64,000 nt of DNA, taken from assembly GCF_000686025.1 (NCBI RefSeq), contig NZ_JMLQ01000009.1, positions 166,620 through 230,619 of the forward strand. The letters are read 5' to 3'. The translations under genes and the position numbers were made by a program. The notes below the pieces were generated by a model. The model saw nothing but the letters and a program-made list of their open reading frames with translations, searched no databases and was not told the DNA's origin. Below are positions 21,846-30,681 of the stretch, in pieces; position 1 is the stretch's first letter; the number at the start of each line of letters is the position of its first letter. Source of the DNA: Rhodococcus sp. UNC23MFCrub1.1 (GTDB taxonomy: Bacteria; Actinomycetota; Actinomycetes; Mycobacteriales; Mycobacteriaceae).

Positions 21846-23093
21846 TCAGATCCCGCCGACGCCCGCCACGAACACGCGAGCCGAGTCGGTGAGAGCACAC
21901 AGCTGCGGGTCCGGATCGGACGCGGCGATCCAGACGGCACTTCCCCGCTCCACGACCAGGGTGGACTCACCCGAGGAGACCTGTACCCGACCGTCGACAC
22001 ACAGGACGATGCGCGGCGCGGCGTCACCGTCGTGCGCGAGCGTCCACGGCTCACCGTCGCCGGACGCCGCGGACAATTCGACACCGACGAGTGCGAACTC
22101 CGGTGCCGGCGTGGGATAGCGCACCACGTGCGGACGGCTGGTGTCGGCGACGAGGACCGGTGAGTCGAGCGGCTCGAAGTCGAGCACCCGCAACAGTTCC
22201 GGGACGTCGACGTGCTTGGGCGTGAGTCCCCCACGCAACACGTTGTCCGAGTTGGCCATGATCTCCACCGCGGTTCCGCGCAGGTACGCGTGGAGGTTTC
22301 CGGCGTCCAGGTACAGAGCTTCGCCCGGCTGCAGCGTGACCCGGTTGAGCAGCAACGCCGCGAGCACGCCCGCATCGCCGGGGTAGTACTCCCCCAATTC
22401 CAGTGCGGTGCGCAGTTCCGGCACGAAGGTGCGGTCCCCGGTCTGCTCGGCACGTTCGAGAGCGCGGACGCACGCGTCCAGCACGGCCGGCAGCACGGAG
22501 TCCAACGCCCGCTGCGGCAGAGTGATCCACGAGGTGAAGAGGGTGCGCAGGCCGCTCGAATCAGGTTGCGCGGCAAGCATCTCGGTGTAGGGACGCAGCT
22601 CGTCCGCATCGAGCCGACCGAACAGCTCCACCGTCTCGGCGGGACTGCGGAACCCGGCGAGCGCGTCGAACTCCGTCAGGGCGACCACGAGCTCGGGCTT
22701 GTGGCTGGCGTCCTTGTAGTTCCGGACGGAGGCGTCGAGGGGCACGCCCGCGGCGTTCTCCCGTCGGAAACCCTCGCGCGCCTGGTCCGAGGACGGGTGA
22801 GCCTGCAGCGACAGCGGCTCCTCGGCCGCCAGGAACTTCACGAGGAACGGCAGGCGCGGACCGTGCCGCTCCACCACACCGGTTCCGAGCAGTCCGGTCG
22901 GATCGGAGTCGATGGCCTCGAGCAGCGAGACCCGACCGCGCGGCGTGACGAGATGCGCCGGGTCGCCCGGATGAGCACCGAACCACATCTCCGCCTCGGG
23001 ATGCCGGGTGGGTGCGGGGACGCCGCGCAGTTCGGCGAGAGCCGTGCGCGAACCCCACGCGTAGGACCGTGCTGTTCCGTCGAGGAGATTCAC
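21846..23093 (-). CDS. manA: Mannose-6-phosphate isomerase, class I
   Basis: 415-residue zinc enzyme interconverting fructose-6-phosphate and mannose-6-phosphate, the entry to GDP-mannose for phosphatidylinositol mannosides and lipoarabinomannan. Zinc ligands appear in QAHPS and EMW; the DAGNLHAYLRG block is the catalytic C-terminal signature. The GTG at 23093 (NLLDGTARSYAWGSR) matches the family start and follows AGGTGGTGG; a much longer open frame upstream overlaps the next gene. It is one operon with the SIS-domain gene and the phosphomannomutase. Confidence 0.93.
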   Translation of the reverse strand: MNLLDGTARSYAWGSRTALAELRGVPAPTRHPEAEMWFGAHPGDPAHLVTPRGRVSLLEAIDSDPTGLLGTGVVERHGPRLPFLVKFLAAEEPLSLQAHPSSDQAREGFRRENAAGVPLDASVRNYKDASHKPELVVALTEFDALAGFRSPAETVELFGRLDADELRPYTEMLAAQPDSSGLRTLFTSWITLPQRALDSVLPAVLDACVRALERAEQTGDRTFVPELRTALELGEYYPGDAGVLAALLLNRVTLQPGEALYLDAGNLHAYLRGTAVEIMANSDNVLRGGLTPKHVDVPELLRVLDFEPLDSPVLVADTSRPHVVRYPTPAPEFALVGVELSAASGDGEPWTLAHDGDAAPRIVLCVDGRVQVSSGESTLVVERGSAVWIAASDPDPQLCALTDSARVFVAGVGGI

Positions 23094-23142
23094 CGACCAC
23101 CACCTGCCGTCGTCATCGCTGCGAACCCGGACACGGCTGGGG

Positions 23143-24297
23143 TCACTCCCTGCCTCCCGAGGCCTGAGAATTCGAGAGTTGGAGATAGGCCGCCGCGGCC
23201 TCGATCCGCACCGCCAGGACGAGCGCCCTGCGCAGCGACGCCCCGACCGGCGTCGTGGGACCGGGCACCGCGGCGGGCGCGGGCGCCTCCAGATCCGTGC
23301 GGGGACCACCGTCGTCGTCGGCGCGCACCACGTCGACCTCACCCAGGACGGCCACCCGACGGCGGACCAGACTGTCGTCGGGGTCGGTCGACACGGTGAA
23401 CACCCGAACGGGATCGGCCGGGGGTGGACCGTCGAGTTGGTCGTCGTGGAACAGCGGGTCGTAGTCGACACTGCCGCTCTCGGCGGAGTCCCCACCGATC
23501 GCGCCGAGGTCGTGGATCACACCGACGGCATCGGAGAGTTCGGTGGCCGCCGCCACGACGCCCGCGGCACGCAGCAGGGACGCGGCTCCGTGCCGGGCCA
23601 CCTCGGTCGCCACCACGCCGTCACCGGTCATGAGGACCCGACGACCCGCCATCCGGGACGCCAGACCTTTCGCGGGATTCTGGAACACCTCGACGGACGC
23701 GTGGTGCCGCATGGCCTCCGCGTCCACCGCATCGGCCACCGCGTCGAGGTCACCGACCGACGACGCCGGGTCCACCGCAGCGAGAACCGCGGCCATCACC
23801 GCGACGTGCCGGGCGTAGGAGTTGCGATCGAGGACACGGACTCGCGGCGGGAAGGACACCACCCGGCCGGCGCCGGCGTCCGCGACAGGACCCTCGTCCG
23901 GTACGGCCACCACGACCTCGGCACGCCGACGTACCCCGGCGGCGACGGACTCTGCGATGGCCGGATCGCCGGCGTCGTCGCCGGCCACCACCACGACGTC
24001 CAGGGGTCCGACCCACGGCGGGGTGGCGGGGAGCGAGACGACCGGCACGCCGGCGGTCGGAGCGAGGACCGCGGCGACCAGCGCCGACGCCCTCCGGGCG
24101 GGACCGGACGCGGCGACGAGCACGACACTGCGGGGACGCAGACCGTCCAGCGGCGCCAGCAGGCCCTCGCGGACGGCGGACGCGGTGGCGCGGATCTGTG
24201 CGCCGGCCAGCGCGGCGGAGTGCAGTGCGCCCAACGAGTCCGCAGCCAGTATCGCGCTCGCGTCGTCGAGATCGACGTACGCCGAAGGAGCAGTCAT
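23143..24297 (-). CDS. SIS-like (phosphosugar isomerase fold) protein, Rv3256c/TobH type
   Basis: 384-residue protein found between manA and the phosphomannomutase in this order of bacteria. Alternating beta/alpha units (RSVVLVAASGPARRASALV, PLDVVVVAGDD) look like a double SIS or phosphoglucose-isomerase fold. EVFQNPAKGLASRMAGRRVLMTGDG is a conserved centre. Catalysis is unproven. The ATG at 24297 follows GAGGTG. The operon position points to mannose metabolism. Confidence 0.75.
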   Translation of the reverse strand: MTAPSAYVDLDDASAILAADSLGALHSAALAGAQIRATASAVREGLLAPLDGLRPRSVVLVAASGPARRASALVAAVLAPTAGVPVVSLPATPPWVGPLDVVVVAGDDAGDPAIAESVAAGVRRRAEVVVAVPDEGPVADAGAGRVVSFPPRVRVLDRNSYARHVAVMAAVLAAVDPASSVGDLDAVADAVDAEAMRHHASVEVFQNPAKGLASRMAGRRVLMTGDGVVATEVARHGAASLLRAAGVVAAATELSDAVGVIHDLGAIGGDSAESGSVDYDPLFHDDQLDGPPPADPVRVFTVSTDPDDSLVRRRVAVLGEVDVVRADDDGGPRTDLEAPAPAAVPGPTTPVGASLRRALVLAVRIEAAAAYLQLSNSQASGGRE

Positions 24298-24353
24298 GGG
24301 CACCTCACCCGCCTCTCTCGTTCCGTATCCCCCACTATGACAGTCCGCAACCG

Positions 24354-25724
24354 TCACGCGCGGACGATGCTCAGGATCTCCGTCGTCAGGCGGTCCACGT
24401 CCTCGGGGGTGCGTGCCTCGACATTGAGTCGGAGCAGGGGCTCGGTGTTGGAGGCGCGGAGGTTGAACCACGCGCTGTCACCGAGATCGACCGTCACACC
24501 GTCCAGTTCGTCGGTGGAGACGGTGCGATCGGCGAACGCCGCGACCACCGCGGCGGTGCGCTCACGAGCGTCGGCCACCGTCGAGTTGATCTCGCCCGAT
24601 GCCGCGTACACCTCGTACTTGCGCATCAGGGCGGACAACGGCTCGTCCTGTGTCCCGAGCGCGGCGAGCACGTGCAGCGCTGCGAGCATGCCCGAATCGG
24701 CGCCCCAGAAGTCGCGGAAGTAGTAGTGCGCCGAGTGCTCGCCGCCGAACACCGCGCCGGTCTCGGCCATCAGTGCCTTGATGAACGAGTGGCCGACCCG
24801 GGTGCGCACGGCGGTACCGCCGAGCTGCTCCACCAACTCGGGCACCGACCGTGAGGTGATGAGGTTGTGGATGATGGTCGAGGAGGGGTGCTTGCCCAGC
24901 TCCCGCTCGGCCACCAGCGCGGTGATCGCGGACGGTGAGACGGGCTCGCCGCGTTCGTCCACCACGAAGCAGCGGTCCGCGTCGCCGTCGAACGCGAGGC
25001 CGATGTCCGCGCCCGTCTCGGTGACGAACTTCTGCAGATCGACGAGGTTCGCCGGCTCCAGCGGGTTCGCTTCGTGGTTGGGGAACGTGCCGTCGAGTTC
25101 GAAGTACAGGGGGTGCACGGTCACCGACGTCGGGTCCAGGACCGCGGGCACCGTGTGCCCGCCCATGCCGTTGCCGGCGTCCACCGCGACCGACAGCGGA
25201 CGGATGTCGCTGATGTCCACGAGGTCGCGCACGAACGTGGCGTAGTCCTCGAGCACGTCCTGCTCGCTGATCGTGCCCGGCGCACCGTCGAACGTCGGGA
25301 CGCCGTCGATGATCTCGGCCGAGATGGTGGCGAGTCCCGAGTCCTGGCCGACGGGCTTCGCGCCGGCCCGGCACAGCTTGATCCCGTTGTACTTCGCCGG
25401 GTTGTGGCTGGCGGTGAACATCGCACCGGGGCAGTCGAGCCGACCGGAGGCGAAGTAGAGCTGGTCGGTCGACGCGAGGCCGATGAGAACGACGTCGAGA
25501 CCCTGTGAGGTCACCCCTCGCGCGAAGGCGGCCGACAGTGCGGGAGACGAGTCGCGCATGTCGTGCCCGACCACGACGCGCTGCGAGACGCCCTCGCCGC
25601 GTACGAGTCTCGCAAAGGCGGCCCCCACGTCGGCGACGAAGTCCTCGTCGATCTGCTCTCCGACGACACCGCGCACGTCGTACGCCTTGATGACGCTGTG
25701 AACCAGGTCAGCTGGTCGGGCCAC
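24354..25724 (-). CDS. manB: Phosphomannomutase/phosphoglucomutase
   Basis: 456-residue enzyme turning mannose-6-phosphate into mannose-1-phosphate. Phosphoserine loop (TASHNP), metal loop (DGDADR), sugar loop (GGEHSAHYYF) and C-terminal phosphate loop (RASNTEPLLRLN) are all present in order. I set the start at the GTG at 25724 (MARPADLVHSVIKAYDVRG), which has AGGAG at good spacing; a nearby upstream ATG at 25739 overlaps that ribosome site. It is the M. tuberculosis Rv3257c equivalent. Confidence 0.93.
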   Translation of the reverse strand: MARPADLVHSVIKAYDVRGVVGEQIDEDFVADVGAAFARLVRGEGVSQRVVVGHDMRDSSPALSAAFARGVTSQGLDVVLIGLASTDQLYFASGRLDCPGAMFTASHNPAKYNGIKLCRAGAKPVGQDSGLATISAEIIDGVPTFDGAPGTISEQDVLEDYATFVRDLVDISDIRPLSVAVDAGNGMGGHTVPAVLDPTSVTVHPLYFELDGTFPNHEANPLEPANLVDLQKFVTETGADIGLAFDGDADRCFVVDERGEPVSPSAITALVAERELGKHPSSTIIHNLITSRSVPELVEQLGGTAVRTRVGHSFIKALMAETGAVFGGEHSAHYYFRDFWGADSGMLAALHVLAALGTQDEPLSALMRKYEVYAASGEINSTVADARERTAAVVAAFADRTVSTDELDGVTVDLGDSAWFNLRASNTEPLLRLNVEARTPEDVDRLTTEILSIVRA

Positions 25725-25860
25725 TGCACACTCCTGCATCTGGGACGAACCGGACGGATCACGCACGACGACGAGTCGGCGAGACCATGCTGGGAGCCTA
25801 GTGCCCGGGGGCGACGCGCGAGCAGTCCTGCAGCCCGACGCCGCGCGCAGGAACAGTCGT

Positions 25861-26268
25861 TCAGCTGGTGGGGTCGGGCAGAACGCGCAGATGTCCGCGT
25901 CGACCCGTGCGTGTCGGCGCGGCGGCCGGTACGTCGGCGGAGGTGCGCGTGTCGGACGACGAACCACGTCGACCGAGGGACGGAGCGGGACGCTCACGCG
26001 CACCGGCCTCGCGGACGGCCTCGGCGAGTGCGGTCAGATCGTCGTCGTCGGGGCTGGACGTGGAGAACCCACCCTCGTAGCGCACCATCTCCCACCCCTT
26101 GGGGGCGGTGATCGACGAACCGTGCACCTCGCACAGATCCCAGGAATGGGGCTCGTCCACGGTGGCGAGAGGTCCGACGACGGCGGTCGAGTCGGAGTAC
26201 ACGTACGTCAACGTCGCGACGGCCGGTCTCTTGCATCCCGGTCGGCAGCATCCCCGCACAGCTCTCAC
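25861..26268 (-). CDS. DUF3499-type conserved protein (Rv3258c-like)
   Basis: 135-residue protein of unknown role. The N-terminal core has CCRPGCKRPAVATLTYVYSDSTAVVGPL followed by SWDLCEVHG, a Cys/His set that looks metal-binding. The C-terminal 50 residues are low-complexity and Arg-rich. GTG at 26268 was chosen because the family begins right before CCRPGC and a TAGGGT box stands 7 bp upstream, which fits a leaderless mRNA. Confidence 0.75.
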   Translation of the reverse strand: MRAVRGCCRPGCKRPAVATLTYVYSDSTAVVGPLATVDEPHSWDLCEVHGSSITAPKGWEMVRYEGGFSTSSPDDDDLTALAEAVREAGARERPAPSLGRRGSSSDTRTSADVPAAAPTRTGRRGHLRVLPDPTS

Positions 26269-26275
26269 AGGTCGA

Positions 26276-26281
26276 ACCCTA
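26276..26281 (-). promoter_or_regulatory. -10-like TAGGGT before the DUF3499-type gene
   Basis: TAGGGT ends 7 bp before the GTG start on the minus strand, with no Shine-Dalgarno sequence. Transcription would begin at about the start codon. Confidence 0.4.
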
Positions 26282-26318
26282 GCGCGTGTCCTCCGGCATG
26301 CCTCGCAGGACACGGTCG

Positions 26319-26324
26319 TAGCAT
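26319..26324 (+). promoter_or_regulatory. -10-like TAGCAT before the Rv3259-like gene
   Basis: TAGCAT lies 6 bp before the GTG at 26331 and no ribosome site is visible. It favours the upstream GTG over the ATG at 26436. Confidence 0.35.
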
Positions 26325-26330
26325 GGGCGC

Positions 26331-26858
26331 GTGTCGTTCACCGGATCCTCTCAACCCCGCGGCCGCGCCGGCGGCCGTCCCGGACGGGAACATCGGGCGT
26401 CCAGCTCGCGGTCCGCGGCGCGGCGGGGTCGCGGAATGCGCGGCACCCTGTTCCCCGACACGGTGCCCGCACGCAGGTCTCGCGCCGAGAAGTTCGATGC
26501 GGCGGTGCTGGACGCGTTCGCCGAGATCGACCGCAAGTGGCACGACCGGCTGACGAAACTGGACATCGCCGTCGACGACGTGCCGAAGATCCGTGCGGTG
26601 GACCCGGAATCGGTGAACTGGCCACCCGAGGTCGTGGCCGAGGGCCCGGTGCCGTTGTCGAGACTCGTTCCGGCGGGAGTGGACACGCGCGGAGCGACGA
26701 CGCGGGCTCGGATCGTGCTGTTCCGTCGGCCCCTCGAGCGGAGAGCACACGACTCGCTGGAGCTGACGGACCTGGTGCACGACGTGTTGGTGGAGCAGGT
26801 GGCGACCTACCTGGGGGTGACGCCCGAGGTGGTCGACCCCGACACCGAGGACGACTGA
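26331..26858 (+). CDS. Metallopeptidase-family-like protein lacking HExxH (Rv3259-like)
   Basis: 175-residue protein. The first 35 residues are Arg/Gly/Ser-rich; the conserved part begins MRGTLFPDTVPARRSRAEKFD and includes an ESVNWPPEV block and RIVLFRRPLERRA. Relatives in the zincin-like family end with a HExxH motif, but the corresponding segment here reads VHDVLVEQVATYLGV, so zinc binding is doubtful. Start could instead be the ATG at 26436, matching the shorter mycobacterial protein. It converges on whiB2. Confidence 0.7.
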   Translation: MSFTGSSQPRGRAGGRPGREHRASSSRSAARRGRGMRGTLFPDTVPARRSRAEKFDAAVLDAFAEIDRKWHDRLTKLDIAVDDVPKIRAVDPESVNWPPEVVAEGPVPLSRLVPAGVDTRGATTRARIVLFRRPLERRAHDSLELTDLVHDVLVEQVATYLGVTPEVVDPDTEDD

Positions 26859-26896
26859 CACCCCGGCGCATGCGGCGCGTCGTTCGGCGGCTGCGG

Positions 26897-26911
26897 TGAC
26901 GCGACGCGTCA
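26897..26911. terminator. 15-bp palindrome at the whiB2 stop codon
   Basis: TGACGCG-A-CGCGTCA. Read on the minus strand its first three bases are the whiB2 stop TGA. It can fold as a 6-bp stem with a GNC-type triloop. The identical 15 bp occurs at the gtrA stop (39691-39705). Confidence 0.5.
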
Positions 26912-27352
26912 GATGATGCCGCGCTTGAGGCGGCGACGTTCGCGCTCGGACAGCCCACCCCAGATGCCGAACCGCTCGTCGTGCGCCAAGGCGTACTCGA
27001 GGCAGTCGTCCTTCACCTCGCACCCGAGGCAGATGCGCTTGGCCTCGCGCGTCGAGCCGCCCTTCTCCGGGAAGAACGCCTCGGGATCGGTCTGAGCGCA
27101 CAGAGCGCGCTCCTGCCACTGATCCTCGAGCGGGTCCATGTCGCCCGGCACCAGACTCAGATGCAGTGCGGGCGCAGGCATTCCGAGGCTCGTGAGCGGC
27201 GGGTCGACGTCGTCGACCGAGACGTCCTCCGGGTCGATCCCGTCCACGGGGTCCGCCGGGGCGTCCTCCGTCACGGCATCCACGTGCAGTACGTCGTCGA
27301 GTTCCCCGACGGGGGACTCCTGTCGACCGAGGTCGTGGTGTTGTTCCGGCAT
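26909..27352 (-). CDS. whiB2: WhiB-family iron-sulfur regulator (WhiB2-like)
   Basis: 147-residue transcription factor with the four cluster-binding cysteines (ALCAQ, then CLGCEVKDDC), the G-I-W-G-G turn and a basic C-terminus (RERRRLKRG) for DNA binding. WhiB2/WhmD controls septation in mycobacteria. A long acidic N-terminal extension of about 80 residues is variable. The ATG at 27352 has AGGAGG at 8 bp. It diverges from fbiA across 390 bp and ends in a 15-bp palindrome. Confidence 0.92.
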   Translation of the reverse strand: MPEQHHDLGRQESPVGELDDVLHVDAVTEDAPADPVDGIDPEDVSVDDVDPPLTSLGMPAPALHLSLVPGDMDPLEDQWQERALCAQTDPEAFFPEKGGSTREAKRICLGCEVKDDCLEYALAHDERFGIWGGLSERERRRLKRGII

Positions 27353-27742
27353 CACGTCCGCCTCCTCACCTGTTCGAGCGCAGTTGTTGTCGGTCACTTG
27401 TGTCGATGATCGACCGCGAAGCCGGATCGAAGAGCGAAGCCTCGTGTCACCATGGGACGTGACGCTGCGGAACGCAGCGCGCGAACTCGTGTCGACTCAT
27501 GGGAACACGTGTTCGAACGGTGGTTCGCTACAAGCGATTCCGCTGTTCGAACCGTTAATGACATGACTGTGATTAGACACGCCGCGGTGTGTCGCGGTCA
27601 AGCGGACCGCTCGATTTGCAATACCATCCGATCTCCGGTTTTCCCGGAAGGCGAGACTTCCCCGGTGTTTCGCGTCGGACACGCCGTGGTTCGCGCCCAC
27701 CGGCCCGATCGCGCCGACGGCGACCGCCTAGGGTCGAGGGTC
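27353..27742. promoter_or_regulatory. 390-bp divergent whiB2/fbiA control region
   Basis: No credible gene here. The palindromic octamer GTTCGAAC occurs twice (27511-27518 and 27545-27552), 34 bp apart. A tRNA was considered because this resembles a T-loop, but the stems do not pair. A TAGGGT box at 27729-27734 fits a leaderless fbiA transcript starting near its ATG. Function of the octamers is unknown. Confidence 0.35.
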
Positions 27743-28699
27743 ATGAAGGTGACTGTGGTGGTGGGCGGCGTCGGTGGCGCGCGGTTCCTCCAGGGGGTTC
27801 GAGAACTGCTGGGGCCGGACGGCGACGTCACGGCCGTGGTGAACGTCGGTGACGACGTCTGGATGCACGGCCTGCGCATCACACCCGACCTCGACACCTG
27901 CATGTACACGCTCGGCGACGGCATCGACACCGAGCGCGGCTGGGGTCGACGCGACGAGACGTGGAGCGTCAAGGAAGAACTCGCGGCGTACGGGGCCCAC
28001 CCGGACTGGTTCGGGCTCGGGGACCGCGACATCGCGACGCATCTGATCCGGACGCGCATGCTCCGCACCGGGTACCCGCTGTCCGCAGTCGTGGAGGCCC
28101 TGTGCGACAGGTGGTCTCCGGGTGTCCGCCTGCTGCCCGTCACGGACGACCGCAGCGAGACCCACGTGGTGATCACCGATCCCGACGACGGCACCGACAA
28201 GGCCGTTCATTTCCAGGAGTGGTGGGTGCGCTACCGCGCTGCTGTGACGACTCACAGTTTCGCGTACGTCGGAGCGGACAAGGCGACCCCGGCGGACGGC
28301 GTCGTCGAGGCGATCGAGACCGCGGACGCGGTACTGCTCGCACCGTCCAACCCGGTGGTCAGCATCGGCGCCGTCCTGGCGGTGCCCGGCATCCGCTCCG
28401 CACTGCGCACCACACCCGCGAAGGTCGTCGGGCTCTCCCCCGTCATCGACGGCAAGCCGTTGCGCGGCATGGCCGACGAGTGCCTGTCCGTCATCGGTGT
28501 GGAGACGACGGCCGAGGCCATCGGCCGCCACTACGGCGCCCGCTCGGCGGCGGGCATCCTCGACGCCTGGCTGATCCACGAGACCGACACCGCCGACGTT
28601 CCCGGCGTGGACGTGCGCGCGGTACCTCTGCTCATGACCGAGCCCGCGGTGACCGCACGGATGGCGCGCGCCGCGCTCGAGGCAGCGGGCGTCCTGTGA
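27743..28699 (+). CDS. fbiA: Coenzyme F420 biosynthesis transferase FbiA (CofD)
   Basis: 318-residue enzyme joining the deazaflavin Fo to a phospho-C3 unit; in mycobacteria the donor derives from phosphoenolpyruvate and the product is dehydro-F420-0. The start [18 protein letters not shown] is the nucleotide-binding signature, followed by [24 protein letters not shown]. Start codon supported by GAGGG and by a TAGGGT box 8 bp upstream. Its stop overlaps the fbiB GTG by 4 bp. Confidence 0.95.
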   Translation: MKVTVVVGGVGGARFLQGVRELLGPDGDVTAVVNVGDDVWMHGLRITPDLDTCMYTLGDGIDTERGWGRRDETWSVKEELAAYGAHPDWFGLGDRDIATHLIRTRMLRTGYPLSAVVEALCDRWSPGVRLLPVTDDRSETHVVITDPDDGTDKAVHFQEWWVRYRAAVTTHSFAYVGADKATPADGVVEAIETADAVLLAPSNPVVSIGAVLAVPGIRSALRTTPAKVVGLSPVIDGKPLRGMADECLSVIGVETTAEAIGRHYGARSAAGILDAWLIHETDTADVPGVDVRAVPLLMTEPAVTARMARAALEAAGVL

Positions 28700-30054
28700 C
28701 CCGATCCGACGGTCCCGGCGATCATGCACCGGGCGGTTCGATCGAGGTGATTCCCGTCGCGGGACTCCCCGAGTTCCGGCCGGGCGACGACCTGGTGGCA
28801 GCAGTCGTCACGGCAGCACCGTGGCTCGCCGACGGCGACGTCCTGGTGGTCACGAGCAAGATCGTCTCCAAGGTCGAGGGACGCCTGGTGACCGCGCCGA
28901 CCGACCCGGAGGCGCGGGACGCACTGCGCCGCATCCTCGTCGAGCAGGAGGCCGTGCGCGTCCTCGCCCAGCGCGGTCGCACGCTCATCACCGAGAACCG
29001 CCTCGGCATCGTGCAGGCCGCGTCCGGCATCGACGGATCCAACGTGTCGACGGACGAGTTGGCCCTGCTCCCCGAGGATCCCGACGCGTCCGCCCGGGCA
29101 CTGCGCGACGGTGTATTCCGTTCGCTGGGCGTGGCCGTCGCCGTCGTCGTCACCGACACGATGGGCCGCGCGTGGCGGAACGGCCAGACGGACAACGCGA
29201 TCGGATCGGCCGGGTTGCCCGTCCTGCACGCGTACGCCGGTGGTCGCGACGCGCAGGGCAACGAGCTGATGGTCACCGAGGTCGCGCTCGCGGACGAGCT
29301 GGCATCCGCTGGGGATCTGGTGAAGGGCAAGCTCGGCTCGGTTCCCGTCGCCGTGGTCCGGGGTCTGCACTACGCCGACGACGGCTCCTCCGCCCGCGAT
29401 CTGGTGCGGCCGGGCGAGGACGACCTCTTCTGGTTGGGAACGCAGGAGGCGCTGCGACGAGGTGCACTCGGCGCGGTACCCGCCCGTCGCTCGGTACGCG
29501 AGTTCGACTCGGCCCCGGTCGATCCCGCTGTCGTCGAGGCCGCCGTGGCGGACGCCGTCACCGCGCCGGCTCCCCATCACTCCCACCCGATGCGCTACGT
29601 CGCCGTCCGGACACCGGCGGTGCGCACCGCACTGCTCGATGCGATGGCAACGCGGTGGCGCGCCGATCTCGAGCGAGACGGACGGACCGCGGACTCGATC
29701 GAAGCCCGTCTGGCACGCGGTGATCTGCTGCGCACCGCGCCGGAACTGATTCTGGCGTTCGCGGTGCTCGACGACGCGCACGACTATCCGGACGCGGAAC
29801 GGCAGTCCGCGGAGACCGTCATGTTCACGGTGGCGGCCGGCGCGTCGGTGCAGGCGTTCCTGGTGTCCCTCGCGGCGCGCGGCCTCGGCAGTTGCTGGGT
29901 CGGGTCGACCATCTTCGCCGCCGACACCGTGCGCGAGACGCTCGATCTGCCCGCCGACTGGCATCCCGTCGGGGCCGTCGCCGTCGGGCACCCGCTCACT
30001 CCCCCGTCGCCCCGCACGCCGACGCCGCCCGGCTCCGCGTTCCGAGAACTGTGA
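28696..30054 (+). CDS. fbiB: Bifunctional F420 ligase and FMN reductase FbiB
   Basis: 452-residue two-domain enzyme. The N-terminal half (to about residue 250) is the CofE-type gamma-glutamyl ligase that adds the polyglutamate tail ([29 protein letters not shown]). The C-terminal half (from about 255, [10 protein letters not shown]) is a nitroreductase-fold FMN domain that reduces dehydro-F420. GTG start at 28696 overlaps the fbiA stop. Together fbiA and fbiB supply F420 for redox enzymes. Confidence 0.95.
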   Translation: MTRSDGPGDHAPGGSIEVIPVAGLPEFRPGDDLVAAVVTAAPWLADGDVLVVTSKIVSKVEGRLVTAPTDPEARDALRRILVEQEAVRVLAQRGRTLITENRLGIVQAASGIDGSNVSTDELALLPEDPDASARALRDGVFRSLGVAVAVVVTDTMGRAWRNGQTDNAIGSAGLPVLHAYAGGRDAQGNELMVTEVALADELASAGDLVKGKLGSVPVAVVRGLHYADDGSSARDLVRPGEDDLFWLGTQEALRRGALGAVPARRSVREFDSAPVDPAVVEAAVADAVTAPAPHHSHPMRYVAVRTPAVRTALLDAMATRWRADLERDGRTADSIEARLARGDLLRTAPELILAFAVLDDAHDYPDAERQSAETVMFTVAAGASVQAFLVSLAARGLGSCWVGSTIFAADTVRETLDLPADWHPVGAVAVGHPLTPPSPRTPTPPGSAFREL

Positions 30055-30064
30055 GGAACCGTCC

Positions 30065-30622
30065 GTGAGCGCCGAGAGCCTCCACGAGTCCGCGAGAGAA
30101 CTGCTCCGTTCCTGGTCGACCATCGAGCCGCACGACGACTCGATGCGCCACACGATGCTGGCGTTCCTCGACAGTGCGCCGCGTGGCTGTCTCCGCGAGA
30201 ACGTGGCCGGTCACGTCACCGCGTCGGCGCTGGTGCTGGATCGGAGTGGGTGCCACGTGCTCCTGACGCTGCACCCGCGGGTCGGACGATGGCTCCAACT
30301 GGGCGGACACTGCGAGGTCGACGACGAGACCGTCCGGGACGCGGCTCTCCGCGAGGCGCGTGAGGAGAGCGGCATCGACGACCTGGTTCTCGAGCCGGAG
30401 CTGCTCTCCATTCACACACACCCGATCACGTGTTCGCTCGGCGAGCCGACGCGCCATCTCGACCTGCGCTTCGTCGTACGCGCTGCGGACGGTGCACACA
30501 TCGTCCGCAGCGCGGAGTCGAACGACCTGCGGTGGTGGCCCGTCGACGACCTCCCCGACGGGGAGGCGGGCGCCGAACGAGACGCGTTGCAGGACATGAT
30601 CTCCCGCGCGGCGGCTCGCTGA
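30065..30622 (+). CDS. NUDIX hydrolase
   Basis: 185-residue hydrolase with a full Nudix box: GHCEVDDETVRDAALREAREESGI, preceded by VGRWLQLGGH. The family cleaves nucleoside diphosphates linked to another moiety; the substrate is unknown. GTG start at 30065 follows TGAGGAA, 10 bp after fbiB, so it may be co-transcribed with the F420 genes. M. tuberculosis does not have it at this place as I recall. It converges on the GDP-mannose gene. Confidence 0.88.
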   Translation: MSAESLHESARELLRSWSTIEPHDDSMRHTMLAFLDSAPRGCLRENVAGHVTASALVLDRSGCHVLLTLHPRVGRWLQLGGHCEVDDETVRDAALREAREESGIDDLVLEPELLSIHTHPITCSLGEPTRHLDLRFVVRAADGAHIVRSAESNDLRWWPVDDLPDGEAGAERDALQDMISRAAAR

Positions 30623-30630
30623 GCCTCGGG

Positions 30631-30681
30631 CGCCCTGGATTCTCGGACGCCCTGGATTCTCGGACGCCCTGGATCCTCAGA
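30631..30681. repeat. 17-bp tandem repeat x3 between convergent genes
   Basis: Three head-to-tail copies of CGCCCTGGATTCTCGGA (30631-30647, 30648-30664 and 30665-30681). Units 1 and 2 are identical; unit 3 has two changes and contains the stop codon (30677-30679) of the minus-strand gene. It fills the gap after the Nudix gene. Confidence 0.88.

Noticed and set aside
23094..23495. N-terminal extension of ManA in the longer open frame
   Set aside because: It overlaps the SIS-like gene on the same strand in another frame and has no similarity to ManA; the enzyme starts at 23093.
27500..27560. tRNA suggested by GTTCGAAC T-loop-like sequence
   Set aside because: The T-stem has mismatches and no acceptor, D or anticodon arms can be drawn.
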